Positions 21,526 through 33,406 of a stretch of 64,000 bases of DNA are shown here, piece by piece. Position numbers and translations under genes: made by a program. The stretch covers positions 39,794,539 to 39,858,538 of the forward strand of contig OZ020489.1 in NCBI GenBank assembly GCA_963971405.1, in the 5' to 3' direction. The notes beneath the pieces are model-generated. The model made no database searches and had not been told where the DNA came from. It worked only from the letters and a program-made list of their open reading frames with translations. Position 1 is the stretch's first letter; each line of letters begins with the position of its first letter. This DNA is from Psococerastis gibbosa. Taxonomy: Eukaryota; Arthropoda; Insecta; Psocodea; Psocidae.

Positions 21526-23220
21526 ACGTGTTAAACGGAGTAACAAAACCGAACAGGTTGCTTTTCCTTTTCCAAGGAAATGTAAAAACGTAAATGTAAA
21601 AACTTCAAAAACTTTGTTTTGAAGAAATTATGGATTGTGCCCCAATATACATTGCTACCCTGATATTATTACTAGATGTGTGATAATAGAATATATTGGT
21701 AGGCCTATGACCTTTCTAGACTCTGCAGTCGTCCTATCGCTCAATTCAGTGCTTTGGGATAAGGTAAGTCGAGGCAACCGAAATTTAACCCCCAGGACAA
21801 TTGTTTTTTTTTAGTTTTTATTTCTCATAGTTTCGTTTGTTTTTTAAGTTGAATAATAGTAATATTTAGTAAGCTAGTGATTATTTGGGACAAAACGCTC
21901 ATACAGTGCTGCTAAACAAGGCATACATTTATTTTTAATGATAACAATTCGTGTATTTCCCAACATAATTGACATAACAACATATATTGTAGGCCCCCTT
22001 AACCTAATGGTGTGCGGGGTACCTACCAAGCAACTACTCACATTATCGGCCTCGGTACCTATACTAATTGATAAATAGGAAAACATGTATGGGTTCACTC
22101 GTGCCGGTTTTTTTTTTTTTTAAATATTCATGAAGTTCAGTCCTTTGTATTCATTTTGGAAATACACTGAAAGGTAAAAGCTGTATCAGACAGTAGAACT
22201 GCTGAAGAAGCGAAAATATAATAATACGCTGGAACATGAATAGCGGGATCTCGATGGAAAGCTCACAAAGACTCCTTTGTGAGTGAAGCTCAGAATACAA
22301 GTAGGGAGGAAATTAAACAATAACACTACGGTGGTACTGTACTTGTTTTCCGACTTTTATTACCAATCAAATATTATATAGTACGCTGCGTATAAATAAA
22401 GTACAAAGACGTATACCCTTCTATATACAGTATGCTGCTTATAAAGTACAGGGACGTATACGCTTATATACTGAAAGCTGCGTATAAATTAAGTACAGGA
22501 CTTTTAAGGTGCGGCGATGGATGTGCCTCTCTCCATAAGTTAATCATAGGCTATGTTTTTGGAATTGACAACTCACTTAGAGGAGGGCATTTTGACGCAT
22601 TGTTTTCTTTATTTCTACATTGGAAATTAATATTGTTGCCCAATTTTCAACACAACCTTAGATCATATTATAATACTCTAGACACGGCATTCTAGGTACA
22701 TTGCATGTGAAAGTTGGGGCACCAACAATATGTTCATCTTTTGCCAGTGGATGACGTCACAGCCCAGATTATCTAGCAACAGAGACTTTGAATAGTTTGT
22801 TTTTTGAAAAAATATCGGACTTGTTAGTTTCTAATTGAATATTTGAATATTAAATAAGTTTTACCAAAGTTAAAAGATGTTCTCCCACTCCAATTAATTA
22901 ATCAACTGTACAAAACTTGAAAATAATATCTTCGCGCCTCTAAAAGCAGAGCTGCTTTTGCGCTTTTGCCAGTGTGTGACGTTAGTTTATGTTGGTCCCT
23001 CGGAAATTCTAACGTATATAGCGTGAGTGATGTGTATTGGCCAACGCGGTATGTTCAAATTCCGGGCAATGTGGTGCCAAATAAAGAAATAATAGCCTAA
23101 TTCGATTTGAGACAATTATAATGTTCGATAACAATAATAATCGCTTTATACAATACTCGACCATACTTCAACGCGGACAGAGAACTAGACTGGTACCATT
23201 TTGGTACGCACTACGAAGAC
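21526..23220. other. Unassigned intronic sequence
   Basis: It is AT-rich, with short repeats of GCTGCGTATAAATAAAGTAC type around 22384-22500. No exon or transposon ends can be supported. Confidence 0.4.
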
Positions 23221-23780
23221 ACGAGCGATAAACTGGTAGAGATCCAACGATACTACTGATATAATACTAGTATCGATACTTTTCATTCAATACTTGCAAG
23301 TATCGATACCTATTTGCTGGTATTGAACCAAATAATACCTACCACACAACTAAACTTTTCCCGCTATTATTTTTTTTAATTTTTAATTTTCAAAATAGTT
23401 ACCAACCTGCTGCGTGAGTGTTCTTTCGTAAGCTAAGTATTGAGGTTGGTCTAGGTTAATTTTGCGCGCCTGATTGTTTAGAAATTGTAATTTGCAATTC
23501 CCCAATTTTTTTTATTGAATTTAAGTTATTTTTAGTCATATGCGTCTAACATTATAGTTAATAGTTATTTTAGAATATTTATTTATTTATTTATTTAAAG
23601 AAGTTACCAGAATTTTTCAAAGGCCCCTTGATGGCCTTGATACCCTGGGTCCATGGATGCACCCCTGCGAGCTGGCATTCCATTCGATACCAATACCTCA
23701 TCGTATCGATACTTTTCTTTCAATGCAATACCAGTATCAATACCTACCATTCAATACCGGTATCGATACAAGAATCGATA
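23221..23780. repeat. Region with two clusters of GTATCGATAC motifs
   Basis: AGTATCGATAC or close variants occur twice at 23270-23310 and at least three times at 23700-23780. TATCGATA is also the insect DRE/DREF site, but the clustering looks like internal repetition of a transposon. Confidence 0.5.
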
Positions 23781-24363
23781 CATTTGTAAAAATTTGGATC
23801 CCTAGAAACTGGGCTCCAGGGGATGCGCTTCAGGGGCTTTACTCGCGCATAGCCCAAGACCTCCCCCTCCCTACCCAGGGAGGCCAAATTATTGTTGGGG
23901 CGTGAACGGCCCCAACAGCGTGTGTAGAGTATTATATGGTCTAAGCAACACAACCCTGTGACGCTCTCAAAATTAAGAGAAATTCGCATCTTTTATGCAA
24001 CGTAACACCTCATTTCCCTTCTAATACACCCTTTAAAAAACACCTCAACTGCATTACCTAGTAACAAAATGGAAAAAGAGATGGGAATAACGTGGAAATT
24101 TCTCTACCTAACAGCTAACGATGCGACGCTGGGAAAATATTCGGCATTTTCAAGAACCTAATGATAAATTCTCGTTCCCATGGGTTTAGACAGGTATATG
24201 AAAGGGTTGAGTGGTATTTTATACACGGCGCTCTAGATTCATTCACACAAAATGATTTTATATTAATATTCCTACAAGAATTCATACGAGATAAACCATC
24301 CCCAACATTTCTAAGCCCATTACAATTTCTAGCTCGTTGGATTTCTGCCAATTGCCAACGGCC
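23781..24363. other. Unassigned sequence with an unexplained open frame
   Basis: A plus-strand frame 24161-24372 (ERVEWYFIHGALDSFTQNDF, FLSPLQFLARWISANCQRPY) and an adjacent frame (MRRWENIRHFQEPNDKFSFP) look protein-like but match no family I know. It is not claimed as a gene. Confidence 0.25.
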
Positions 24364-24671
24364 ATACCAGGTAATAGAATAAACGAAGAGAGCTATTATG
24401 GCCACCATTTCAACAAGAGGAGACAAATGGATGGGGCATAATCTGAGACACGAAGGGCTCCTCAAGAACATCATTGAGGGTATGGTTGAAGGCACCAACT
24501 CAAGGGGACGACAGAGGAAGGAGTACCTAGAGGATGTCATGAAGGACCTAGGGTGCGAGACCTACAGAGGACTAAAAAGGACCGCTCAAAGACAGAAAGA
24601 GTGGAGAAGAAGACTAAAACATTCGCTACAAACCAATCAATTGATTGCTACTGAAGAAGAAGATACCAGGT
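24364..24671 (+). mobile_element. 5'-truncated LINE with 9-bp target duplication ATACCAGGT
   Basis: The insert at 24373-24662 is flanked by ATACCAGGT at 24364-24372 and 24663-24671. The plus strand encodes RGDKWMGHNLRHEGLLKNII, EGMVEGTNSRGRQRKEYLED and CETYRGLKRTAQRQKEWRR, a LINE polyprotein tail, and ends in GAAGAAGAAG. It is the cleanest target-primed insertion in the window. Confidence 0.92.
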
Positions 24672-25369
24672 GGAATCCACCAGAAAAGAGCACTGAAAGA
24701 GAATGTAAGAAAACAGCCAGCATGCTGAAGGTAGGCCTACAAATGTTGTTTAGGTGACAGAAAACCAAATATTTCGTAAAATGTAATGATCCTGTATTTT
24801 TGACGACATTAATTTCTCATCCGGCAACCGCAAAGATAGCCTATATATGAAAGTGGTCAGATGAAAAATTCATGAAAAATACAAGCATTGTTTAGCCGGC
24901 TATTCCGCTAGTCAATATTCCGTCAATAATTGGTGAGATTTTTGTTTTACTCTTTGTCATTGTCCATTTAATCTTCCGCATGTTAAAATTGATCAATGAT
25001 AATAGAATAAAATCACGCTTTGCAGACAATAACAAACTAAAATTAAACAATGCCGTCGTCTGGAGATGATAAATAATTGTAATTAATTTCATGAGAACAA
25101 ACGAATTATTTTATAATTTAAATCATAAAATTTCTTGTAGATTATAAAATTAAAAGAAAGACGGCGGGCAAAGTTACAAAATTGGAAAAAATTGAAAACA
25201 GAAATGGTCAATTTTTGAAGACAAGTGGAATGAGGTGTAAAAATTTAAATGATATTTCCGTCAGTGACATTATCAAAATTGAAGAAAAATTGACAAGTGG
25301 AATTATAGCCTCAAACGCTGTCTATTTCCCCTTCTAATTTGCTACTATTCTATAAAATCTGTTTAATGC
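24672..25369. other. Unassigned AT-rich sequence
   Basis: No gene or repeat is recognised. Confidence 0.4.
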
Positions 25370-25557
25370 CCTTTATCGGGGTCAGGGGGGTCATGACCCC
25401 CCCCCCCTAAATGAGTAACTCCATAAGATACATAGTAAATTTTTTGTGTGTGAATAAAACTCAACTTTTCAACAATAAAATTACCTTTGAAACTTACTAA
25501 AAACTTGTGACCCCCCCCCCCCTAAATTTTCGGCTGGATCCGCCCTTGCTTATCATT
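25370..25557. mobile_element. G/C-tract element with GGATCCGCCCTTG end
   Basis: C runs at 25396-25407 and 25510-25521 sit next to CCCCTAAAT. The right end GGATCCGCCCTTG resembles the CCGCCCTTG end of the MITEs at 10077 and 13251. The left end is unclear. A related copy lies at 40590-40780. Confidence 0.5.
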
Positions 25558-25694
25558 ACGGCTCAGGAACGATAAATCAATTAATTTGGCATAAAAAGTC
25601 ACGACCATTCCTTGTTTACAAAATATTTTGAAAAATGTGCCATAATAATATTTCAACATATAGCCTGGCTGGAAACTTAGTTTTTCACTCTACT

Positions 25695-26242
25695 GCAGCC
25701 TGATCGGGGCGTTTAGGCGCCCATTCCACCGACCGGCTAGGGCTATTTACAAAAACGGTGACGTGGTAGCAGACACTCAAGACTTAGGTGGCGTCTCCAC
25801 CGACCTCGCATTGCAGAATGCAAATGACATTGAAGGAAATTAGAATTTTTCTTTTTATAGAAATCTATTAAAATGTTTGTACTTAACATCTCCCATGACG
25901 CCATTTTTTAATTTTAGTTTGTTTGTTTGTGATTTTACTGTATCATCATTGATCAATTTTAACCATGGCATAGAGGAAAATAAACATTTCCGTCAATTCT
26001 GCAATGCGAGGTAGGTGGAAACCCCGCCTAAGTCTTGATTGTCTGCTACCATGTCACCGTTTTTGTAAATAGCCCTAGCCGGTCGGTGGAATGGGCGCCT
26101 TATAATCCCGGTATTTATTTAATCCACTGGTAAACAAGATAATTTTATAATGGAAAGTGCTATTCAAAATTTGTTTGTTTACAGTTATAATCCTAGGGTA
26201 TTTATTTAACCCCGGTATTATAAACGCCTCGATCAGACTGCT
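25695..26242. mobile_element. Fold-back element E1, copy 2, split by a Harbinger-type MITE
   Basis: GCAGCCTGATCGGGGCGTTT then, after the MITE, TATAATCCCGGTATTTATTT to CGCCTCGATCAGACTGCTG reproduces the E1 element of 6522-6690. Confidence 0.85.
25716..26099. mobile_element. Harbinger-type fold-back MITE, copy 3
   Basis: GGCGCCCATTCCACCGACCG and CGGTCGGTGGAATGGGCGCC are perfect 20-base inverted ends, flanked by TTA (25713-25715 and 26100-26102). It is nested in E1. Confidence 0.95.
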
Positions 26243-26578
26243 GGGACTCCCGTTATACTACTAGTATATGCCATAATAAAATATAAGATCATTATTAATC
26301 AAAAGGTAATTGATTCAAGGTTTCAACAAATGTTTTTAGTGAGCTAGCGGTCGGAAATGGAAAACTAATACATAATTAACACGAAATGTTACTCAATAAT
26401 CTGAAAATCCACATGAAGCCATGCTGTTTGCTAATAATTAATTCCTGGGTTTAATTATAATGGATCAGGAAATCCTATGCTGTATACTAATAAAATTATG
26501 ATTGACATTATCGAGTTCTGGGCCATCCATTCGGTCTCTATCGCACAATGTCGGCAGATATTATTGTCCACTTGCTCA

Positions 26579-26740
26579 GGGGGGTATTCCATATATTTCA
26601 ATCGTCAACGAAAAATTGAAAAATGACGTTTTAGCAGACATTAAAGACATACTAAAAATTCTGCTACCACGTCAATTTACGTCATTTTGACGTCATTTTT
26701 CAATTTTTCGTTGACGTTGTACGTATGTGGAATGGGCACC
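26579..26740. mobile_element. Short Harbinger-like hairpin MITE
   Basis: It folds through CGTCAACGAAAAATTGAAAA and its complement, with GCAGACATTAAAGACATACT in the loop region. The ends GGTATTCC and GGAATGGGCACC resemble the longer family. The flanks are TCA and TTA. Confidence 0.75.
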
Positions 26741-26743
26741 TTA

Positions 26744-27367
26744 CCAATCCGGGCGAGGTGATGCCTGAAATGATGCCTCTCGTTTTCCCACCGCCTACCG
26801 TCGAAAGTATGTACAGCCGTATCCACTTCCCCGTCGTATATGCACCCGTTAGTAGTACTTCTTTTACACTCATGAAGGAAACCCCAAAAACTGCCATGTC
26901 CAATTAGAAACAGTGTTAAGTGGAGTTAAGGAAAACACGCCCTAGAAGTTTGCCACCGTTTGCCTGAAATACCCTGAGTGAATGTCAACATTACTGAAAG
27001 TATGAAAGACTTAAAAGTTGACAGTTTTTGATACCTAACCGCAGTGAAACTGAGTCGGAGGCGGATATTGTGTCGAGTTTGATGATAACTGCAACAGCGT
27101 GAAATGAAGCGAATAAAGAGAGAAATGCTTTCAATGAAATCAGTGACGCTGTCACCTTTTCGAGGAAAGGAAGCCTTTTCCATTTCAAAAGCCACCTCAG
27201 AAATATTCCTGCTGCGTAGGTAGGTAGGCTATACACCACTGAATTTTTAAAGAGTTTTCTCTAATTTTGCTCTTCTTCCATTTTAAGTGGGAATCGGACA
27301 TGTCCCATCATCCGTTTTGCGTGCCAAATCAATGAATTTATTGGCTTAAATGCATTTTTGCTTTCCT
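26744..27367. other. Unassigned intronic sequence
   Basis: Short frames on both strands show no recognisable domain. Confidence 0.4.
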
Positions 27368-28010
27368 ATTTATAGGCTTCGTAGTATAAGGAAAGCTTTG
27401 TGTTGGTCAAAATTTTCGACTCCGAGATTTCAACGGATTTACTAGTTTTGAGGTGCCAGGAACTGAAGAAAATAGTTTTTACGAAATGTCCGTCTGTCTG
27501 TCTGATCATCGATTTGCGGGCAAACTACTCGGTCGATTTTGAAGAAATTTGGCATGTAGGTATACAAAATTCATACCTCGGGACAATTTTTTTTATTTTG
27601 GGCTAACTCAATTTGGGGGGGGAGGTTATTTTCAAAACACTCCCAAAAAACGTCTAAAAAAATTATTTCTCAAAAACGACTGCAACTATTTCTTTTAAAT
27701 ACAAATAATATAATATATTGTAGTCGTTGTTAATCTTAACAATACGCGGTGGCCACTTACCCCTTGATAGTTTGCTCCTGGGGGTGAAAAAATTAATTAA
27801 CTCAATTTTACGAAGAATGAATAAAAAATAATTTTTCTGTGGAACCTTTCTATCGATGATTTCTACCTTCAGGTATGTTTTAGGTGTTAAATATAGTAAT
27901 TAAACCGAATAGGTTGCTTTCTCAAGCAAAGTTTTCGTTTTGGATAAAAAAATATTTTTTGATCAAATTGTGGATACAATACAATACTATATATATATTT
28001 CCGTTAAATT
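27368..28010 (-). mobile_element. Dispersed element family C, reverse copy
   Basis: It begins CTTCGTAGTATAAGGAAAGC and shares CCGAGATTTCAACGGATTTA, AATTTGGCATGTAGGT, TTTCTCAAAAACGACTGCAA and CCTTTCTATCGATGATTTCT with the other copies. Confidence 0.85.
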
Positions 28011-28023
28011 ATACAATACAAGT

Positions 28024-28360
28024 AAAGTATAAAATAAAATCGTCAGAATATCGTCAAAATCTGGTAGTTCTGTCATTGTCATTGTGCTAGTGGCTCAGTG
28101 ACAGTGTAGAAAGCTTTCTCTAAGAGATGGTTTCTAAGCAATTTAGGGATGTTAGAAGCATTTCTCGCCGCTCTCAGTTCAATCGGGAGTTTTCTAAGGT
28201 AGGCGAAACCTTGTAGTATAGGATCCAGTCGCTCACACTTGGCTGTGCGTGGCGCTGGCCTTGCAAGGTCTCCCGGTTGCCTCGTGTTGTAGGTGTGAGT
28301 GTCCCCGTTTTGTTTAAATGTCCCCCATACCTCAGGCTTTAAGATATTTAAAGTGCACAC
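28024..28360 (-). pseudogene. LINE reverse-transcriptase C-terminus with 3'UTR
   Basis: The frame reads KQNGDTHTYNTRQPGDLARP, LQGFAYLRKLPIELR and LRNHLLEKAFYTVTEPLAQ before the stop at 28079. The 'HxYNTRxxxDL' block and 'LPxELR' are standard for the end of RT polyproteins in jockey/CR1-like LINEs. The last 120 bases recur inside NCKAP1 intron 2 (49380-49530). Confidence 0.8.
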
Positions 28361-29440
28361 TCAGGCCCCCCAATAAATGGCTACCCTGACATTATTGTAC
28401 ATATGTGTTACATAATATAATGAATAAATAAATTAAATAAATGAATTAATAGTTACAATTAAGGTGATTTTTTAATTCATTCTTTATACACAACGAAAAT
28501 GGCGGGGGAGGGTTCTAACCCCCTCTCCAAGGGCGGATTTGGTGAATCTATTGTCAATTAATTTGTTACACTCTGATTTAATCGACCCCATCGGCACCAC
28601 AATGCATTAGTGGAACATGCCATGAACAGAATTCCTTACCGATACTTTTCAAACAATGGTGGGACCGGGCCTTAGTGGTCAGTATAAAATTCTGCAGATC
28701 CGTATTTCCCGAGAAATTCAATTCAAAATGTTCCCTTTAATTATAACCAGTGCAGTGGTTTATACGAAACCATCAAAACTTCCCGTGGAATATGCAGTAC
28801 CTAACCAAAAGTAAAAAGCTTCATTAGAAGAAGTTAAAAGCTGCTCAAAAGTGTGGTCTGCTGGTTAGTAACCAGTAAAGCTTCATCAAAACCAGATTAT
28901 TACTATAATATAATTAGATGTTAGTTAACTTTTGCTGGTAACTTCAACTGGGAAATAGCAAAAGAGCTGCTGTCGTCTCTATGGGTTCCTCTATCAGGCA
29001 CAGAAAAATCAACCAGGATATTTGTGTGTTGCCGCGTTTCACCGTGTTCCAATGCATTGGCATTCCAACGAAAATGATTGTAGGCATAAGATTTCTCTCG
29101 CAGCAGTTCAACTAACTGGTGAACCGGTACATGTTATCAATTTAGGATAGGTACTGCAATAATTCCATGGTAAATTATTGTCCTAGGGTTAAATTTCGGT
29201 TTTCTCGAGTGTGTTTATTTACGTTTTGTGAAGTTTCTTTTAGTGAGGAGTACAACAGACTGTTAAAGAAACAATCGGAGTTATAGTGTAAACATCAAAT
29301 ATGTAATGAAATGTCAATCACAGAGCAGTCAACTATCAGGACGTACAGAACACCTTTTTCTGAGCATTTTGATATGGACCTGTGATTTATAAACCTTTCT
29401 AGCACAGACTGCCCCCGATTATTGAATTTGACTTGTTTTT
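28361..29440. other. Unassigned sequence
   Basis: It contains a G-rich stretch (28500-28550) resembling the MITE-type G/C tracts, and CAATGCATT words shared with 32390 and 41210. No gene was seen. Confidence 0.35.
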
Positions 29441-29533
29441 TTTTTACTTGGCTAAGCCAAAAGCAGGCCGAGGTACAATTTGAGTTGTACAAAAAACAAT
29501 TGTTGTGGTAATTCCGAGGAAGGAATATAACAA
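29441..29533. repeat. Host repeat, copy interrupted by family C
   Basis: TACTTGGCTAAGCCAAAAGC through GGTAATTCCGAGGAAGGAAT matches the uninterrupted copy at 30759-30850. Family C is inserted after ATAACAA. Confidence 0.85.
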
Positions 29534-30371
29534 GAACCGGTCCGAGTTTACTAGAACATGCTTTCCAATTTATCAAAATTAGTAGATAGAGAAAATGAGT
29601 AATTTCATGGTAAATAATTTTCCAGTTGTTAAATTTCCGATATCTCGGGGTGGGGGGGTTGTCCTCCTGACGTCACTGAAATTGAGATAAATTCTATAGA
29701 TAGGTCAGACAAACACATTAATTACCACACAGCAATAATGGCAGGGCACGCAATGCATTTGAGCGCGAATTTTCATTTTTTCAAAAAATAATTTTTTGTG
29801 CAAAACCAAATTATTTCTTGGGAATGCAACCTATCCGGTTTCGTTACTCAATTTAACACCTAAAACAGACCTGAAGGTAGAAATCATCGATAGAAAGGTT
29901 TCGCAGAAAAATAATTTTTTAGTCATTTTTCATTAAAATTTACATATTTTTATTTTTTTACCCCCCGAAGAGCAAACTATCAAGGGGCAAGCGACCCCCC
30001 GCATTATATCAACATTAATAACAACTACAATATATGAGAATTGAAAAATCGTTGGAGCCGTTTTCGGGATATAATTTTTTTAGACGTTTTTTGGAGTTTT
30101 TTGAGAATAAAACCCCCCCAAATTGAGTTAGCCCCAAATAAAAAAAATGTCCTGATGTATGATTTTTGTTAACCTACATGCCGAATTTCATCAAAATCGA
30201 CCGAGTAGTTTGCCGGGAAATCAACGAACAGACAGACACACAGACAGACATTTCGTAAAAACCACTTTTTTGGGTTCCTGGGATCTCAAAACGTCTAATT
30301 CCGTTGAAATCTCGGAATCGAAAATTTCGACCATCACAAAGCTTTCCTTATACTACGTATAAATTGGAAAG
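29534..30371 (+). mobile_element. Dispersed element family C, full-length copy 1
   Basis: The 838-bp element runs from GAACCGGTCCGAGTTTACTA to TACGTATAAATTGGAAAG. An internal TGCTTTCCAATTTAT near the left end is the inverted complement of ATAAATTGGAAAGC at the right end. CAA flanks both sides. It has no coding capacity. Class is unresolved. Confidence 0.85.
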
Positions 30372-30374
30372 CAA

Positions 30375-30650
30375 TAACTGTAGCCAACGGCCTTACCATG
30401 TTGAATCCATGAGAGCAGAGCAAATTTCAAACTGCGGCAAACTTGGTAGTGTGCACAGCGTTGGCAGGGGAACATGGTGGGACATGATAACGCGCTGAGA
30501 CTATACCAGTCAGTCTACGTGCGTGTTGAGTCCTGGTCACCTCCGATTTAATCGTGTGACTTTACAATATTCCCCAAGTGGTTCGGAAACCACTATAATC
30601 AGGAGTCAGTCAACTCCCCTTTTCCCCCGAGGAGAAAGAGTCTGCCCTTA
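30375..30650 (-). mobile_element. SINE-like family H, copy 1
   Basis: AGCCAACGGCCTTACCATGT to TCGGAAACCACTATAATCAG is the reverse complement of the element nested at 58277-58563. Shared blocks include GTGTGCACAG and ACCTCCGA. Confidence 0.65.
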
Positions 30651-30750
30651 GGGTGCCCCAAGTTAACAAACAGACTCACTCCCCCCGCCAGGCTGACAGG
30701 GTTGCTTAAAAGCAGAAATGCTGAAAGCAGGCGTTGGAAACAACACCAAC

Positions 30751-30855
30751 GTTTTTTTACTTGGCTAAACCAATAGCAGGCCGAAGTACAATTTGACTTG
30801 TTCAAAAAACAATTGTTGTGGTAATTCCGAGAAAGGAATATAACAATAACTGTAG
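30751..30855. repeat. Host repeat, uninterrupted copy (empty site for family C)
   Basis: ACTTGGCTAAACCAATAGCA to AGGAATATAACAATAACTGT shows the target before insertion, so the ends of the family C element at 29534-30371 can be read precisely. Confidence 0.85.
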
Positions 30856-31440
30856 CCAATTCGTGTTAGTGAAGGCCACATGTCATGTATTGAAATGTTG
30901 GGGAGCATAAATGCATAAATACAAGAAATTTGTGGAAATTTCTGGTAATTTAGCGTCTATTATTGACAGCTCTCCGACCAATATTTTTTTCTAATTTCTG
31001 TGAATATATAGCCTAAATGTTAAGCAAGACATGTTATTATTGTATATTTGCATGTAACGCCACTCATCGCTGATTGTTATTAAATCCAGCCATTCAAAAT
31101 ATCGTAGTTGCGATATTCTCATATCTCCCATCATTATGATGGCGTGTAGAATGGGAGGAGGGGGGGGGGGGGGGCGCAGGAGGATTTTGCGAATCCGAAA
31201 CCTGAACCTCTCTCCAGGCAAATGGCTCTTTTCACTGCTGCATCTCGCCATGTCCATTGTTGGAAAATTAGGGACTCTCGAGTGAATGAGATCCGACATC
31301 AAGTACAGTAAATATCTATTCAGTATCCAAAACTTCTACATTAATTTTACTAGGTCTTTTCACTACTGCATCTCGACATGTCCATTGTTGGAAAATTAGG
31401 GACACCCGTCTCAATAGGTTGATGAATCTTCCTAAAAGAA
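30856..31440. other. Unassigned sequence with internal repeat
   Basis: TCTCGCCATGTCCATTGTTG (31243) and TCTCGACATGTCCATTGTTG (31371) are two copies of a short local duplication. A G run sits at 31159-31174. No gene was seen. Confidence 0.4.
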
Positions 31441-32253
31441 CCGGTCCGAGTTTACTCGAACTTGCTTTCCAATTTATAAAGTAGTAGATGGACATTTCAT
31501 TTCATTGTAAATAATTTCCCTATGGTTAAATTTCGGATCCCTCGGGGGGGGGGGGGGGAGGAGGGAAGGGGGTCCACATCAATATATTAAAAACCCCTTA
31601 AAACCCAATTGCATATTCTGGAACGAACAGACCAATATATTGTAACAGTAGTAACAATGAGAGGGCAGGCAATGTATTTTCCATAATTTCTTCAAAAAAG
31701 AATTTTTTGCCCGGAACCAAATATTTTTTTTGGGAAAAAAACCTGTTTGGTTTTGTTACTCTATTGAACACCTAAAACATATCTGAAGGTAGAAATCATC
31801 GATAGAAAGGTTACACAGAAAAATTATTTTTTATTAATTTTTAATGAAAATTTAGTTATTTTTATTTTTTTACCCCCAGAAGCAAACTATCAAGGGACCC
31901 GCGACCCATCGCATTTTGTTGACATTAATGACGACTAAATTATTTAAAAGAAATCATTGGAGCCGTTTTTGAGAAATAATTTTTTTAGACGTTTTTTTGG
32001 AGTTTTTTGACAATAAAACCCCCCAAAATTGAGTTAGCCCAAAAAAAAAAAAATTTCTTGAGGCATGATTTTTGTGAACCTACACGCCAAATTTCATCTA
32101 AATTGACCGAGTAGTTTGCCCGGAAATCGACGCACAGACAGAGCGACAGACAGACATTTCGTAAAAACAACATTTTTGGGTTCCTGGGCCCTCAAAACGT
32201 CTAATTCCATTGAAATCACAAAGCTTTCCTTACACTACGTATAAATTGGAAAG
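31441..32253 (+). mobile_element. Dispersed element family C, full-length copy 2
   Basis: The ends are the same as those of the copy at 29534. It has a long G run at 31541-31557 at the same internal position, and CGACAGACAGACATTTCGTA near the right end. Confidence 0.9.
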
Positions 32254-32967
32254 CAATAAGCAAACTATTATCCGAGTAATTACACAAAATTATACAACTG
32301 TGTTCAGGATGGCACATGGAGGTTCCACTTTACTCTAAAGCAATGGCGCCAGAATTCGTTACCGAGCCATTGTTATGGAGCAGCGCGGCATCCCCATGTT
32401 TGAATGCATAGCGGTGCCATTAAATAATCTTAATGAAAACATTACAAGCGTACAGTTGGACCATGGACGGATACAGGAGGGGGGGCAAAGGGGGTCATCC
32501 CCCCAAAATGTCTTTAGCAATTAGCCAAATCTATTGTAAGTTAATTTATTACGCTCTGATTCAATCGATACCGTACTACATACGTTTTTTTCTATTTTGA
32601 CCCACAACTAACCCCCCCCCCCCCCCCACGAATGTGCTGGATCTGTCCCTGGGCCGGACCGAGCCTTAGCTACAGCGCACAAGTTAAAATTTGTCGCATC
32701 TCCATTAGGGAATCTCTAATCCATCCAATGTGTAATGAGAGGACCATCTTGCCCCCTATCCTCCCCTTCCCTACCAGCACCTCTCCTGTTGCTCTGACAA
32801 AGTACTGCTCCTCTTCCGGCTTTTGTCTGGCCACAAATTATGCATTTATGAGCTTCAGGTTTTTAATTAGCACCTGCCTTTTGTCAGCTACGAAAGATTA
32901 AAACTTACTAAGCTATAAGAGGATTTCGAGAATGCCAGTGACTCAAATCTGTAGGCTACTTGGTTAA
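32254..32967. other. Unassigned sequence with a G/C-tract element
   Basis: Around 32460-32650, GGACGGATACAGGAGGGGGG and a C run before ACGAATGTGCTGGATCTGTC suggest another G/C-tract MITE with unclear ends. No gene was seen. Confidence 0.35.
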
Positions 32968-33358
32968 GGCGGGAATTCCACCGACCGGTTAGGGCCAAAT
33001 ACAAAAACGGTGACGTGGTAGCAGACATTCAAAACTTAGGCGGGGTTTCCACCGACCTCGCATATCAGAATGCAAATGACATTGACGGAAATGTTTGTTT
33101 TACTCTATGCCATAGTTAAAATTGATCAATGATCATAGAGTAAAATCCGATACAAACTAAAATTAAAAAATGGCGTCATGGGATATGTTAATTACAAATA
33201 TTTTAATAGATTTCTATAGAAAGAAAAACAAACATTTCCGTCAATGTCATTTGCATTCTGCAATGCTAGGTCGGTGGAAACCCCGCCTAAGTCTTGAATG
33301 TCTGCTACCACGTCACCGTTTTTGTATTTATCCCTAGCCGGTCGGTGGAATCCCCGCC
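32968..33358. mobile_element. Harbinger-type fold-back MITE, copy 4
   Basis: GGCGGGAATTCCACCGACCG and CGGTCGGTGGAATCCCCGCC are flanked by TAA (32965-32967 and 33359-33361). The central portion is inverted relative to copies 1-3. Confidence 0.9.
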
Positions 33359-33406
33359 TAAGTCATGCTTTCGCCTGTTCTTCTTCTTCAAGTTACTGCC
33401 GCTTAA

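Noticed and set aside
24115-24540. 141-residue minus-strand frame
   Set aside because: It is the antisense of a LINE tail and its flank.
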